Positions 43,700 through 55,439 of a stretch of DNA of 64,000 bases are shown in pieces. The stretch comes from Hyaloperonospora brassicae. Its lineage: Eukaryota; Oomycota; Peronosporomycetes; Peronosporales; Peronosporaceae. The stretch spans positions 1-64,000 of the forward strand of contig CANTFL010000167.1 of NCBI GenBank assembly GCA_947650285.1, read 5' to 3'. How positions within the stretch are numbered: the first letter of the stretch is position 1; every line of letters starts with the position of its first letter. The translations under genes were made by a program, and so were the position numbers. Under the pieces are notes generated by a model, which worked only from the letters and a program-made list of their open reading frames with translations, ran no database searches and was not told the origin of the DNA.

Positions 43700-46361
43700 C
43701 AAATGAGGAGACGTCAACGAATAAGTAGCCGTCACTCCAGTTTTTAAACTTTTTGCTGAGGCTGACTCTGGACCGATAAACCAGTTGCTTCTCCATCAGT
43801 GAACCGGTGAGTCGTCCACTGGTGGAAGTAGCTGAGGAGCTGAAAGAAGTAGAAACAACGGACGGAGTCGACGGAGTGACGGGAGCATTTGTCTTATTTC
43901 TCGACGATCGAGTGAGGGACGCGCTAGCCGAGACATCAGGAATGTCAGCAAAGGAGGTTGAAACAAGAACTAAATCTGAAGATGGGAGCATAGAGCCTTT
44001 TAATTTATTTGACAACCTAGCAGATGACCGACTAGTGGAGACGACGAGAGGTTAACCAGCAGAGACAACGACGGCGATCGGCGGCGTCGACGAAACCACA
44101 TCAGACGTGGCTTCACTTGATGGAGTGATCGCGATGAAGACCGAAGTTCCAAGAATCGGGCTTCTGGGATCTGGTACGGCAACATAGAAGCGACTGCGGG
44201 TGGTGGTACGGGCACAGTTGCAGGAGAACGGCGATTTCGCATCCTGGAAGGTGATGTGACCGGGTCAGCAGGTGTATCATCCGCTTTCGATCTCTTCGGC
44301 CGTGCGGAAGCCTTGTGAGCTTGAAACGTTTTAGATGATGCGGTCGAACTCTAGGTAGATCGAAGGCGGACATTACACACCTTCTGACGTTACTTAGTCG
44401 GTGGAACCACCGATGGAGACGCGGGTAGAGTGATATCGGGAGTAGTGAAGGATTGCGTGGTAGATCTATTTGCCACTACTAGCCCCAGACGCTGAAAAGT
44501 CGAATTAGTCGACTGAACAAGTTCTTTAGCGAGAGCCACCAGTTCAGACGCGGACATAGGTGTCACGGCGGACACATCACAGTCAGCGAAGAAAATTAGC
44601 TCCATGCGTCGTCGCATCGGGTGAGCGGGTTGATACACCCATGAAATTCGGCTTAGTCGAAGACGGAAAACCGGGTCTATTGGCCAACAAATTTAACGGA
44701 TAGAATAGACATCAATTGTTGCGACGATGCAATGAAACCCTCCGACAACCACTTGGCCGTAGATTACCAAGCCAAACGGGAGGACAGATCAAGATCCGGA
44801 TTTACACTGGAATCTAACGCACAATCGAACGCAAAAGATTGTAACAACAGAGAATTTGGAGAAGATGCCCCTCGACGAAGGGTCTCACTGACCTTCACAT
44901 CGGTCGACGACAACGACTCTACGCCGACGGTCATCGTAGTCGATGACGAAGAAGTCGAGGACGCGGGAGCCAAAAATGAAGATGACAACGATAACGGAGT
45001 CGGTAAGAAGTGGGAGCCGGGCGCCACAAATACATCAATGAAGCGACAGGACGAGGCAAATTCATCAGGGTCACCCAAGCTAACGCTGGCGTGATGGGAG
45101 CATCAGAAGAAGGTTTAAGCCACAAAACTATATTCTAAGTTGTCGTCGATCCATTAATGAATTGACCTCGACAAAGCGAGTAGCGAGGGATTGACACTTC
45201 CGTTTTTTTATGTCTATATCCTGATAATTTAATCCACGAACTACCCATATCAACCGCTACAGCCATTGCAAGGTCCGGATTCAGCGGACACGACGCAGCA
45301 GAACCTTTTGATATCGGACGACCTGTTGCCGAATACTGAAGGTGCATCGTATAAGCGGAAGCGCATGAACATCTCCGTTGCACAAGGCCACCATCGATCC
45401 CTGGAGCTGACGGAGTACCCAGCCGCAACGCCTTGAACAGTCGTGTGACGATCTTTGGCATTGGCGAGGTCTCGCGTGAGTTGATTGATCATGCGATCAC
45501 TAGCCACAATGCCGGCTGACATCTCATCATTTAAGCGTTGGCTAGAGCAAAGACATTGTCCCGATGCTTGGTCGTTTGACGTGCGGACGACTCGAGAGAG
45601 TGTATCAACTTGTGCAGCGAGTTAATTAGCTCCGTAGTCTTGAGCGCGGCAGACTAACATGTCTTAGATCCTTCTCAGTCGTCGAAAAAGCGGTAATTCA
45701 ATTTCACTTAATCCTAAATAGCAACTGGTATCCGCCGTCGAAGGGATGCATTATCTACATTATACTGGGAAAGAGCCAAGCACAGGGACACGACATACGC
45801 AAAGTGGAATATGACAGCAGCAACATTAGCGGTCACCAGCTTGGTAGTGTCATCCAGATTGCGGACTCGGACGATGGATTGCCTCAACGACGTGTCGAGA
45901 AGTGGTCGATGAAATTTTCTCAAAGTTACGATCACTCGGATTTATTCAACTTCGCGACGTTGCATGCGATCGTCGGTACTCGAGATGAAACGTATCGAGC
46001 GATGCTCCGGATCCGTGGTCAATAAAAGTCGTGTCCTGTACGGAGTCGGCAGGGACGATGCCAGATGGAGTAGGGTCACGGGACGCCTGTTCCGACGAAG
46101 TTTGCAGCACACCGTGCAAGCTCGAAGACTAACCCACGGACGTGGTCGGCGACGAAGATGGTTCCAGACCACGCGTTGATTTTCGACTACCAACGGAGAG
46201 GACGAAGAAAGCGTGGATGTTGACGGCGAGTCCAGTTCAAGCTGTGTATCGTACATCGTCGATGGTGGGTCGTCGACAGACTGAAAAAGACAACAGAGAA
46301 CATAACATCGAACAGAGCACAACTCAATAGCCACAATGATTAGGAAAGAGAGCAGTCTCAT
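43700..46361 (-). pseudogene. Minus-strand gag-like remnant
   Basis: Minus segments include QLTRDLANAKDRHTTVQGV with SSRDRWWPCATEMF (45522-45250) and MRRRMELIFFADCDVSAVTP with LVALAKELVQSTNSTFQRLGL (44638-44390). These resemble gag proteins of oomycete Gypsy elements. Frames shift repeatedly. Which LTR belongs to it is unclear. Confidence 0.5.
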
Positions 46362-46507
46362 GGAGGCTGGTAAAATGTTAAAGCGAGAGCGATCTGTAAT
46401 GACGAAAATAAGTGGCGACGAAGAGAATGGTCTAAATACTCGCCCGTTGGGTTCGTATCGCGACTCGCAATTTTTCGGCGTATAGAATTTTAACCAATTG
46501 ATACCAG

Positions 46508-47193
46508 TGTAGGTTAAGCGAACCGGTGTCGGTGACGCAAGTGTCCTCGACTCCGTTTACTTTGAAGAATGCAACAATGTTTAACGAAAGATTCATCAAT
46601 TTTTTGTATAAGAGCTAGAGAAGGAAAGAGAGTCATTCAAACTGGCTCTGTGTTATATTAAAAGAGATGAATCAATACAGTGCAGACTTTTCTACGTCCA
46701 AGATATGCGTACACTTAAGGTAAGTCCCTGCGTGGGATAGATTATGCCTTCCGTCGAACCTCGAAAAGCATATTTTGTATAGGTATCGAGTGGTAGCGCC
46801 AAGACTTACGGAAGCTTGTGTTGGGCGGAGTGGAAGAAGAAGCATCGTCGTCGACAAGCCGGTAAACAGCAAAGGGACCGTTGTGAGTTTCTTCAATGAC
46901 GAGCCAAAGAGCCTTAAAGGAAGGCCCTGTTTTTTTAAGACTTGTCTGAGTGACTAGCCGGTGGGCATCAGCCAAGGGCACCATACATATTCTGGTCTGG
47001 CGTGCACTGAACCTGGTGACCTGTAAAAGCGTTTCCTGCGCCGGCTTCTACTCGTTGGTGTGAAATCATAGGAGGTGACAGGCTTAGAAGCTGCTGACAT
47101 CAGGAAGGTTACTAGAGGATTGGTTGTAAGGAATCGGTTAGACGAAAGCCACGACTGAACCCGAAGATTTGAACGGCGTAAATATTTATCCTA
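46508..47193 (+). repeat. LTR of Gypsy family 2, copy C
   Basis: Starts TGTAGGTTAAGC and ends ATCCTAACG. Both ends resemble each other inverted, so orientation is set by the adjacent gag. A TGGTATCA sequence on the minus strand just outside the left end would fit a primer site in the opposite orientation, so some doubt remains. Confidence 0.6.
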
Positions 47194-48085
47194 ACGTACC
47201 ACCCCTTGTCGCCCACTTAACTTGGCGATTGTTGTGTTTGTGTTCTGAGTCAGTATGATTGCAGATTTGATTAACTACTATACCACAAATGGTGCCAAGA
47301 CCCGGGATTTCAGGGTGTACGATTTTTTAGCAGGTACCGAACAACCAACTACGAGCGATATGGTCACCCATTAGAAACTAGCGAGCGGCGGGATATCAGA
47401 GACTACTGGGAGATCGGCGCGCGCTGTGTCAAACCAGGCGAAAAAAACGATACAGAGATGAAGGTGGAAGTGACAAAACAGGCGACAACAAACGATACAG
47501 AGGTGATGGTGGAAGTGAAACGAGATCCTGGGGTCGACGAGCTCGAAGGAGATGACCATGGAGAGGAATAACAAGATGGAAGAGATGAGTACAAAAGGGG
47601 ATGAGTACTCGAGGATGATGAAGAAAATATTGTGCTGCACGCGGGGCGCGTGAGTCATGTACCGGCCATGAAGGAGAATCACGATCAAGCGATGAGAGAC
47701 TTGTGTAATTTGAGCAAGGACAGGGCGAAGACGTCGAACTGAGGTTGGGTGTAGGAGAGCTGCAATCGGCTATCTTCAGGACCCAAAAAGGAGCTCTACG
47801 CCACAGGCGAACCGGGTCCTTCATTAAATTGCTGAAGAGATGAAGAACATCAAGTGTATCAATCAGTTCGACATAGAATGGTCAACTCAAGCGAAATGGC
47901 TTTACCTCAGCACCATGATAAAATATGACCTACATCGTTTTGAGCATTAAGGAACTCTCAGCGTACAATATATGTCTCTTGCGTGCATGGGATACAAGTG
48001 TAAGGCTTCTCAGGATCCCAAATCGGCGGAAGCAATCTTCCACCCACTGGTGGTTGCTAAAGAGATGAGGAAATGGAAAGCCAAG
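47030..48085 (+). repeat. Inverted duplication, left arm
   Basis: About 1.05 kb nearly identical (by eye about 97 percent) to the reverse complement of 56705-57750. Outside the block the same two elements are far more diverged. Confidence 0.75.
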
Positions 48086-49811
48086 ATATGAGACGCGGTC
48101 GAAATTGATGCGATCCCAAGCGTTAAGACGACGATGTAACAGCTGTATGGAGATGTCTCTTTGATGGAAGAGAAATATTAATACCATCGCGCTGTGAGTC
48201 GAAGGAAAGAACTATAAAGACTTGAGCTTGGACAAATTTTAAAGCAGTGATCAGGATGAAACGGAACAGGAGGCATTTTCTCGAGTAGAGAGATCACCAT
48301 ATGTTAAAGACGTCTACATGAAGACAACAAGGTAATCCCCTCGGACGAGAAGGAAGAATTTACCAATGAGAGGAAAATATGGACGAGGGCTTTACTACTA
48401 GGAAGCCGATGAGAAAAATTGGACGACGCAACAACGTGGAATTATCCAATGGAGCAACTGCAATCGTCGTTTGATCTTTGATGGATCCGTGAGTAAACAA
48501 GGACAAATACTCGAGATACGGTCGCACGCCCTGATGGAGAAGATTGCCTAGTTTGAGGGAAGGAGATATTGGTCCGAAGAGGCTCTCGAGTGAATCAAGA
48601 CGGTCAATTACTCGATAAAAGGAACTTGCAATCCCCAGGACGACTGGTGTGAGACCTTCTCGTGGAGCCGGGGGTGGGTTGACAAAATCTAGTACCGACA
48701 GTTGTTAGAGAAAATGCAGCGAACATAGAAGCTGCTCAGCAAAGCGTTTTTGGAGTATTACTATTTACAGTACGATCGGAAGGCGAGGACCAGTTATTAT
48801 TCGGCGAAGCGTCAGGAATCTGATCATGTGTGCGACTTCCTCCTTCGTCTAAATGGATACGCGCGAGCAACGCAGAGTCAATACGAGAAGGGTGGGGCCG
48901 AATCTGAAGATCATGTGAAGCACTTCTTGCTGAATTGTAAAGATATGGCTTAACGGACTTTTTCTACATACAACGACTAGGGAATATACATATAATGGGG
49001 CAGATCATCAGTGATCGACTGCTAGGCGAGAAGCGCAAGAAGCTACGGAACCGAAGGAGAAGTATTCGACTGTTTGATCCTCACCGATATGACTCCCGAA
49101 TCGCTCGCCGCAGAGACAGTCGAAACGGCAAACTCGTCGGTCAGAAAGCCGACGTAATAACAGGATCGGTAATCACCTATTCAATCACCAAAAAAATACG
49201 TGAGGATAATCTATTTGATTACCGAGAAAAACGTGAATAACACCTGCTTGTCAGCAGAGATAGACAACCTCGGCGTGAAGGACGGTCAGGGCTATACAAG
49301 CACGACAAAATCCTCCGTATCACCGGCGACTACGGAAGTTTACGGGCTGCAGTTGAAAAACTAAGACTTAGACAATACTCCGACCAGTTCATTTTGCAAG
49401 ATGAAGGAAGTGACAACAACTTCTCCTACGACTTCGATTCGGACCCTGACACCATTAATATGGAATTGGGAAGCGGTGAACAAGATGACTGTACCTGCGG
49501 AGCGCGCCGAGCCAGTACGCTTTGGTTTTATCTCTATGAGTCGAGCGGGCGTACTAGCTAGTTGTCGTGGACGGGCCGATCAACTTGATCAAGTAAATCA
49601 GCTTCTTCGAAATATCTTTTCAAGAGAAAGCCTGCCATGGGGTCCCTGTGTTGCGTGTGGTGCAGCAGGCCACGACGCCCATTTTTGCAGACGCCGTTGC
49701 AAGTTCTATAAGCAAATTAATGACGTAGGCCAATGTGAACTGCTTACGGAGTTTAAAATGCTCAATAAGTTCGTCAAGTCATTGTTTGAACTAAACATTG
49801 TGCGTGAATAG
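47254..49811 (+). pseudogene. Gypsy family 2 gag
   Basis: MIADLINYYTTNGAKTRDF and YDFLAGTEQPTTSDMVTH open the protein, with a TAG right after MVTH. Later pieces are YDRKARTSYYSAKRQESDHVCDFLLRLNGYA (48750-48953, matrix/capsid-like) and PCVACGAAGHDAHFCRRRCKF (zinc-binding end, about 49650-49710). Frames are broken throughout. Confidence 0.65.
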
Positions 49812-52499
49812 CTCCAACACATATATTCGCCTAACGTTTGGACTAGGATGCTCGACAACTTTAGCTTGGACAGAAAACAAGGGCTGCCGCAGTCTTTGGA
49901 ACCATCATTCGACGCGAACTACGTGTTCGCTTTTGCTGGAGATACAAGAAGACCCAGTGATGAAGTGTATGGAAAGGGAAATAGAATGTAGAATCATCTG
50001 GATTTGTCCATGACATATGAAATATTTAATGGCGGAAGAGCGATATCTCGGAAGAACACACCACCTAACTCTCATAGAAAGATGGAATCAGAGAAGGCAC
50101 TATAGCTTATACAAGGGGAGCGACTCGGATGGTGGTCGTCCAGGGACTTTAATCAGAGAGTGCAAAGGAGATGCTTTGTAAGGGAAGCGGTGAATGATGA
50201 TCAGACTAAGACTGCTTGACACTGGACTCAACATATCGACAATCAGTAAGTCGTTCGCATGAAAGATCAAAATTAAAAGGTCAAATGAGTACAAACAAGC
50301 AGATTGGCGTACAAGAAATTGGGAAGTCAAAGGTAGTAACGACGTCAAGTAATACAGTTCAGATAACCCTAGGGTGGAAGGTAGTCTGTGAATTCGAAGT
50401 ATGGATCATGCTACACGCGGGGGTGGGTCTGATCCTTGAACAGACTTCATGACATGAGCCGGGGTCCGTCTAAATCTCTTCAAATTAATGGCCAAGTTAC
50501 CCGATTAATTGGTTGTACCACTGCTCAAGTCTGCGAAAGAGGTCGATGAAAAGGTGTGGGGAAGAGAAGTCACAGGGGGACTTAGAGATACCATGAGCGT
50601 CGATCAATGGGTATGAAGTTTTTATAGCTGTATCGTCAACGACCACCTGGATCCACGCACGAGATGTCGATGCGTCTATTGCCCGCATTTCTACCTACAG
50701 TCATTTACGACAGGAAAAGAAAAACGACGGCGGTCAGATTGTCCAATCTTTCACCACGGGTAACGACATGTCCGGCACGTTTCCCGATCGTTGGGTGGAT
50801 GCCACACGGTACGTTACCACGAGATGAAGGATATGTACGCGCGAATTCGTCGAAGTACAGATATTGGCAAATGCTAGCATAAAAACAAGTCTTGAGAAGA
50901 AAATTCTTGCAGAAAGAGAAGAGCTTGTAAAAGGAATGGTTATCCCGACAATCACCGGCTGTGAAACGACCGATTTACATACTACCGCGTGCCATTTTTC
51001 GTCGAAATAAAGCGACTACGGGTACGCAATGTTCGACCAAAGATGAAGAGTGTAAGCTGCTGAGTGAAGACAGTGTGAGGAGACAACAAGATCATAGTGT
51101 TTTCAAGGAGGTAGAGAGGAATGAGCCAATATAAAGATGTAGTAAAGGTGCACGGGAATTTTGCGCCCGGAGGTATACAAATTAATCAGTATATTAAAAG
51201 TTCGTCATTTCAAGTAATGCTGATGTAATTTTATTTATTTTTGCACCTATTTTAGCTTTTTTTAAGTTTATTTAGTTGCTTTATGCAAATTTTTGTTGGT
51301 TGGGAAGGTGTAGGCTGTTGTTCTTAACAGATGTGATGGTCGGTTCTCTGATCGTCATCCTGAACCTGTCCAGAACTTCAAGAATGACGACGGAGGCATA
51401 AGCAAGACACTGTGTCACTCGGTTGCGGTCACGACAACGGGCAGTGAGTTAGAAGATGACTCTTCAATGCACAATGAGTCATTCCACCGGTCAGATGATA
51501 TATCGGGAGAGCAAAGCACAAGACAAAGTCTAGTTGCCGAATTATCTGCACTAGATATATCGCCACGTAATAGATAGGGAAACTCCGTCAATAATATATA
51601 AAAATGCTTTTTGTGCGTCCTGGAAGAGTCGAACGTGAAATAATGGAGGAAGTCATTGACCGCGCCAGAAGAATGTCCTAATTTTGAGCATAATACCAGT
51701 ATAGACACCATGGTTGATTTTTCGCTCGAGCTAGCTTTTCTGCCGGACCTCACAAAGTTAATACCAACACAATGGACTACGGAGGATATAATGATGTATC
51801 ATCGGCTCATCATGTAGAAACCACAAGCCATATTGATTGCTGTGCTGAAGAAACATGATCAGATAATGACATCGAGTGCAAATGCGTTGCCACATCCAGC
51901 GTACGGATAGTTTGCGACATCGATGTAAACGAACACGGTCCTCAACAACGGGATCGACTTGTACCACTCCGACATCAGACAAAGCCGTAAGGGTTACGGA
52001 AGGGACTGTTGACGGCAGGGATCATTTCATTTTCTCATATTACGTGGGCCTCACCGATTTTAATCGGTTCTTAATAGAATGGCGTCGACATAAGTTTGTG
52101 TATTAGCTACAACATGGTAAAAGCTGTGACGGTGGGCGTGTAATATGCGATGCATTTGGTGGTCGATCTACTTACGGAATTGGAAGTCTATCAATGGATT
52201 TGCTCTCTGGACGCTACTAGATGGTTTGGGCGATAATTATGACGAAGAAAGGGAGATACATTTCGGCTTTCGTATGCTCGTTGGGGAACTTTTAATGGTT
52301 GCGGATGACAATTAAATTGAAGAACACTCCGATGATCTATGAGCGATTGATTGACAATGCCCTGTTGGGCTACGTTCAACCTGAAGGAAGCTGGAGTCCG
52401 TTTTTGGAGAAGGTGCGAAATGTGGTGAAAGAAGCAGTGAACAAACAGTCGATGGTATCATCAAGATCGCTACCGCGTTTCTGACCCACACACATACCG

Positions 52500-53110
52500 T
52501 CATTAAGTTAGAGGCTAATTGTTGTATCGACACGGACCCCGACGGAGTACAAAGAATGGTCAACGAACCGAGAACAACAATTCTTTGTAAGATGAACCCG
52601 ACAGATTGACATTTGCAACGGTTTTAAGCGTCGACCGTTCGTCGATGATATTCGTGTGTGTGAGCGAGATTTTGATCACTGCTTAGAAACGACCAATCAA
52701 TTGTTAGAACGATTCTCTGATTGTTAAATAAGCGTGTGTTTTAATAAGAGCATCTTTGTTTAACCGCGAGTTGTTTTACTCTCTCACAAGGTGAACCGCA
52801 AGTAATATCAGCCGACCCAGAGAAGTTAGAAGTAATCGCAGAACTTCCCAATAATGCCAGCAAGCTTTTCTTCGAAGTCAGGAAGAGAAGTTAGTAGTCA
52901 TTGCGAAAATTCCCTCTCGACTTTGAAAAAGGCATGCAGGCATTCTTAGGAGCTCTCAACTACAATAGTCGGTGCATTCTGAATATAGCCATTTATGGGG
53001 CAGACCTTTATTAACTGAACGAGGACGATTTCCTAAGGTCACCAGCTCTGGCGACAGCTCTTAAATCGCTTAATCTTTTAATCAATCAATTTCTTAAGCA
53101 CCCATTATCC
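52500..53110 (+). pseudogene. Gypsy family 2 reverse transcriptase remnant
   Basis: The RT box RPFVDDIRV lies at about 52632-52658. It is followed by an ERDFDHCLETTNQLLERF segment and, in another frame, an AFLGALNYN-like thumb segment near 52943-52970. Stops and frameshifts are frequent. Confidence 0.65.
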
Positions 53111-54785
53111 GTCATTTTGATCAAGGTCTAGACGTTCACGTAATGATCTTCGCAAACGACTGGGCAATTTGTAGCACCCTAATGCAATTCCGCGACTACA
53201 AACTGCACCCAAAGCGATTTTGCGGCCGGGTGTTATAAGTGAATGAGAAAAATACGACCCAGCAAGACGCGAGGTGCTGGCATGATTGCAACTGATTAAA
53301 ATCGCGCATAAGCTGCTTGTGGGAAAAACAATACACGTATATACGAGGTACTCAACATTGGAGTGGGTCTTCACACCCAAATCGTTATATGGTCGAGCAG
53401 TTATCTTTGCCGTGCTTTTAAAGCCTATAGTTTGAAGATCAAGAGTCAGCGAGCCCGATGTCGAATTTTCGCGGCTTGTTTCAGGCTTCCATCACGCCGA
53501 CGGTCGGTCTCGAGGAATCGTTGTCTCCCATTTCCCCATATTGTACTTATAAGACGGCATTCCACCTTGATCCTGAGCTGTATATGCACGATTTGCTTCA
53601 GAATTTAGTGTTTTCGCCATGTCTTTTGATGGCTCATCAAAGACAGCAAAACATGGCGGATTTGGAAGTTATGTGCGAATATTGTGGAGACCCTCTGATT
53701 GGTAGGTTGTAATTACAGCGAGCGATTACCTTTCGTCAAGTACGGTAAACTTGTCAGAATACGCCGGCATGAACCGAGACTCTCAAGTATCGTTGGACTA
53801 GCATGTTTCTGATCTGATCATATTGGGGGACTCGAGGCTAGCGATACAGCAATCCATGCGACTGATCGCGTGCAAACAAAGCGCACTGTAAGTGAAATTG
53901 GCACGTCATAAAAAGTTAATCAAGAGATTTAATTTCGTACAATACTTGCACGTTATCCGCTGATACAATACGGCCGCCGATGTTTTGGCCACGTAAACAT
54001 TGGAGGACAAGACAGAGAATTTAATCTTAGGTCAGGAATGCTATCAGGAGCTACTTAAGCCAAATAGGGTGCAGTAAAAGTTGCTTGGACAGAGCAAAGC
54101 AGCTGAGGTCAGCGAAGCAATTCCAGCGGTGTTAGTGACTACACGAAGTACAACACGTCAAGTGCGATTATCCGACCTGCTGATTAAAGGACGACCGACA
54201 GAGAGGAGTGAAGAGTGGTTTGAAAATAAATAGTATATGAAGTGTGTTTGACATGCAGTGACCCAATCGCAATTCGATAATCGAGCATCATAAAATGCGG
54301 AGAATAACGACCCGACAACCGTTTAAAAATGAACAAGAGAGCCTATATTTCGACTGCACAAGATGAAGAGACGAAGTAGGTGGATCTTAGAGTGTATCTG
54401 AGAGGATAAATTGACAAATTAACACATCGTCAAGCTAGCAAGGCTAAGAAGATTGCTGTTGAATCCGTGTTAAATCAAGATAGGCTGATATACTCTGTAG
54501 GACGGCGCCGATAATTAGGATATACGCAAGAGGAAGACATCAAACTGCGACTCGCAATTCCAACGACACTGGTCGACAAAATCCTGTTAACATGTCTTCA
54601 CTCGATAGAAGGCGGTTACCAAGGAGTTGTGCGGACAAATCACAAAGTCAAGACTGGTTATTACTGGATGGCATGTATGCAGATGTGGCAATAAATGTAC
54701 AGGCCCGCGAGGAATGCAGTGCAAGTAAAATCAAGCCAGTACCTAAGGGACATTCGCCGGGGAATATTGTCTCCTAGCGACCGTT

Positions 54786-55435
54786 TCAGGTGGTGTCAAT
54801 AGAATTCGTCATACCAAGCCCGAAGACTCGACGAGAAAATATGGCGCTATTACTGTCTAAGATCATTTTACCGGTTTTGTGATAGATAAGGCTATGAACA
54901 AAACGTCGGCAATGGATGTAGTGGAAGCATTTAAAGGGAACGCATTCCGTCATTTCGTTGCTCCTAGTCTCATTTGTCACAACAGAGATCTCAGGTTGGT
55001 GAGAGAAGTGTTTTAAACTTTTGCTGAAATGATGCAAGCTAAGGCAAGAGCCACGCTCAGTTATCGTCCACAATCGTACAGGCAACAAGAGCGAAGTGTA
55101 GAGACAATGATACAGGCGGTGCGAGTGTATGTGGAAATTTAAATAAAAGCAGATTGAGACGACATTGCGGAAAATTTGTTCACGCCATTTGCAATTCAAG
55201 AGCCTCAACGGGAAAAGAGACGCCGTTCTTTTTGATACACAAGTGGGATGCCCATTTAGTGTTTAAGGCAAAGGCATGGTCAATGCAAATCTACAGGCTA
55301 AGGGACAGTGGGGGTGATGGATTTGGAAAATCCAGTCCTGTGGTGTCGCGAGTATTACGACGGTGAGAAGTAGCACTGAGAATAGCAAAGGAGTACGAAG
55401 TGAGAGAGAAAGCAAGAAAGGCGCGTGATTCTTAC
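54786..55435 (+). pseudogene. Gypsy family 2 integrase remnant
   Basis: Plus-strand fragments VVSIEFVIPSPKTRREN, KTSAMDVVEAFKGNAFRHF, APSLICHNRDLRLVREVF, SYRPQSYRQQERSVETM and KETPFFLIHKWDAH follow the order of a retroelement integrase core. In the positions of the three acidic residues, E (EFV), D (NRD) and E (QQE) can be read. Confidence 0.65.
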
Positions 55436-55439
55436 GAGC

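Larger units (their letters stand above)
46508..55435 (+). mobile_element. Decayed Gypsy family 2 element, copy C
   Basis: An LTR (46508-47193) is followed after about 60 bp by a gag start (ATG at 47254) and then gag, reverse transcriptase and integrase remnants to about 55435. No 3' LTR follows in the same orientation. Instead, the inverted copy D begins. Dense stops show it is old. Confidence 0.65.

Noticed and set aside
46487..46507. TGGTATCA-type primer site for a minus-strand element using LTR copy C
   Set aside because: The adjacent gag start lies on the other side of the LTR, as in copies A and D. Kept as a doubt about orientation, not called as a feature.
47371..47688. Near-identical 105-residue hydrophobic ORF on the minus strand here and on the plus strand at 57096-57413
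   Set aside because: It is the reverse strand of the gag start of the Gypsy family 2 copies. The coding side has recognisable gag motifs; this side has none.
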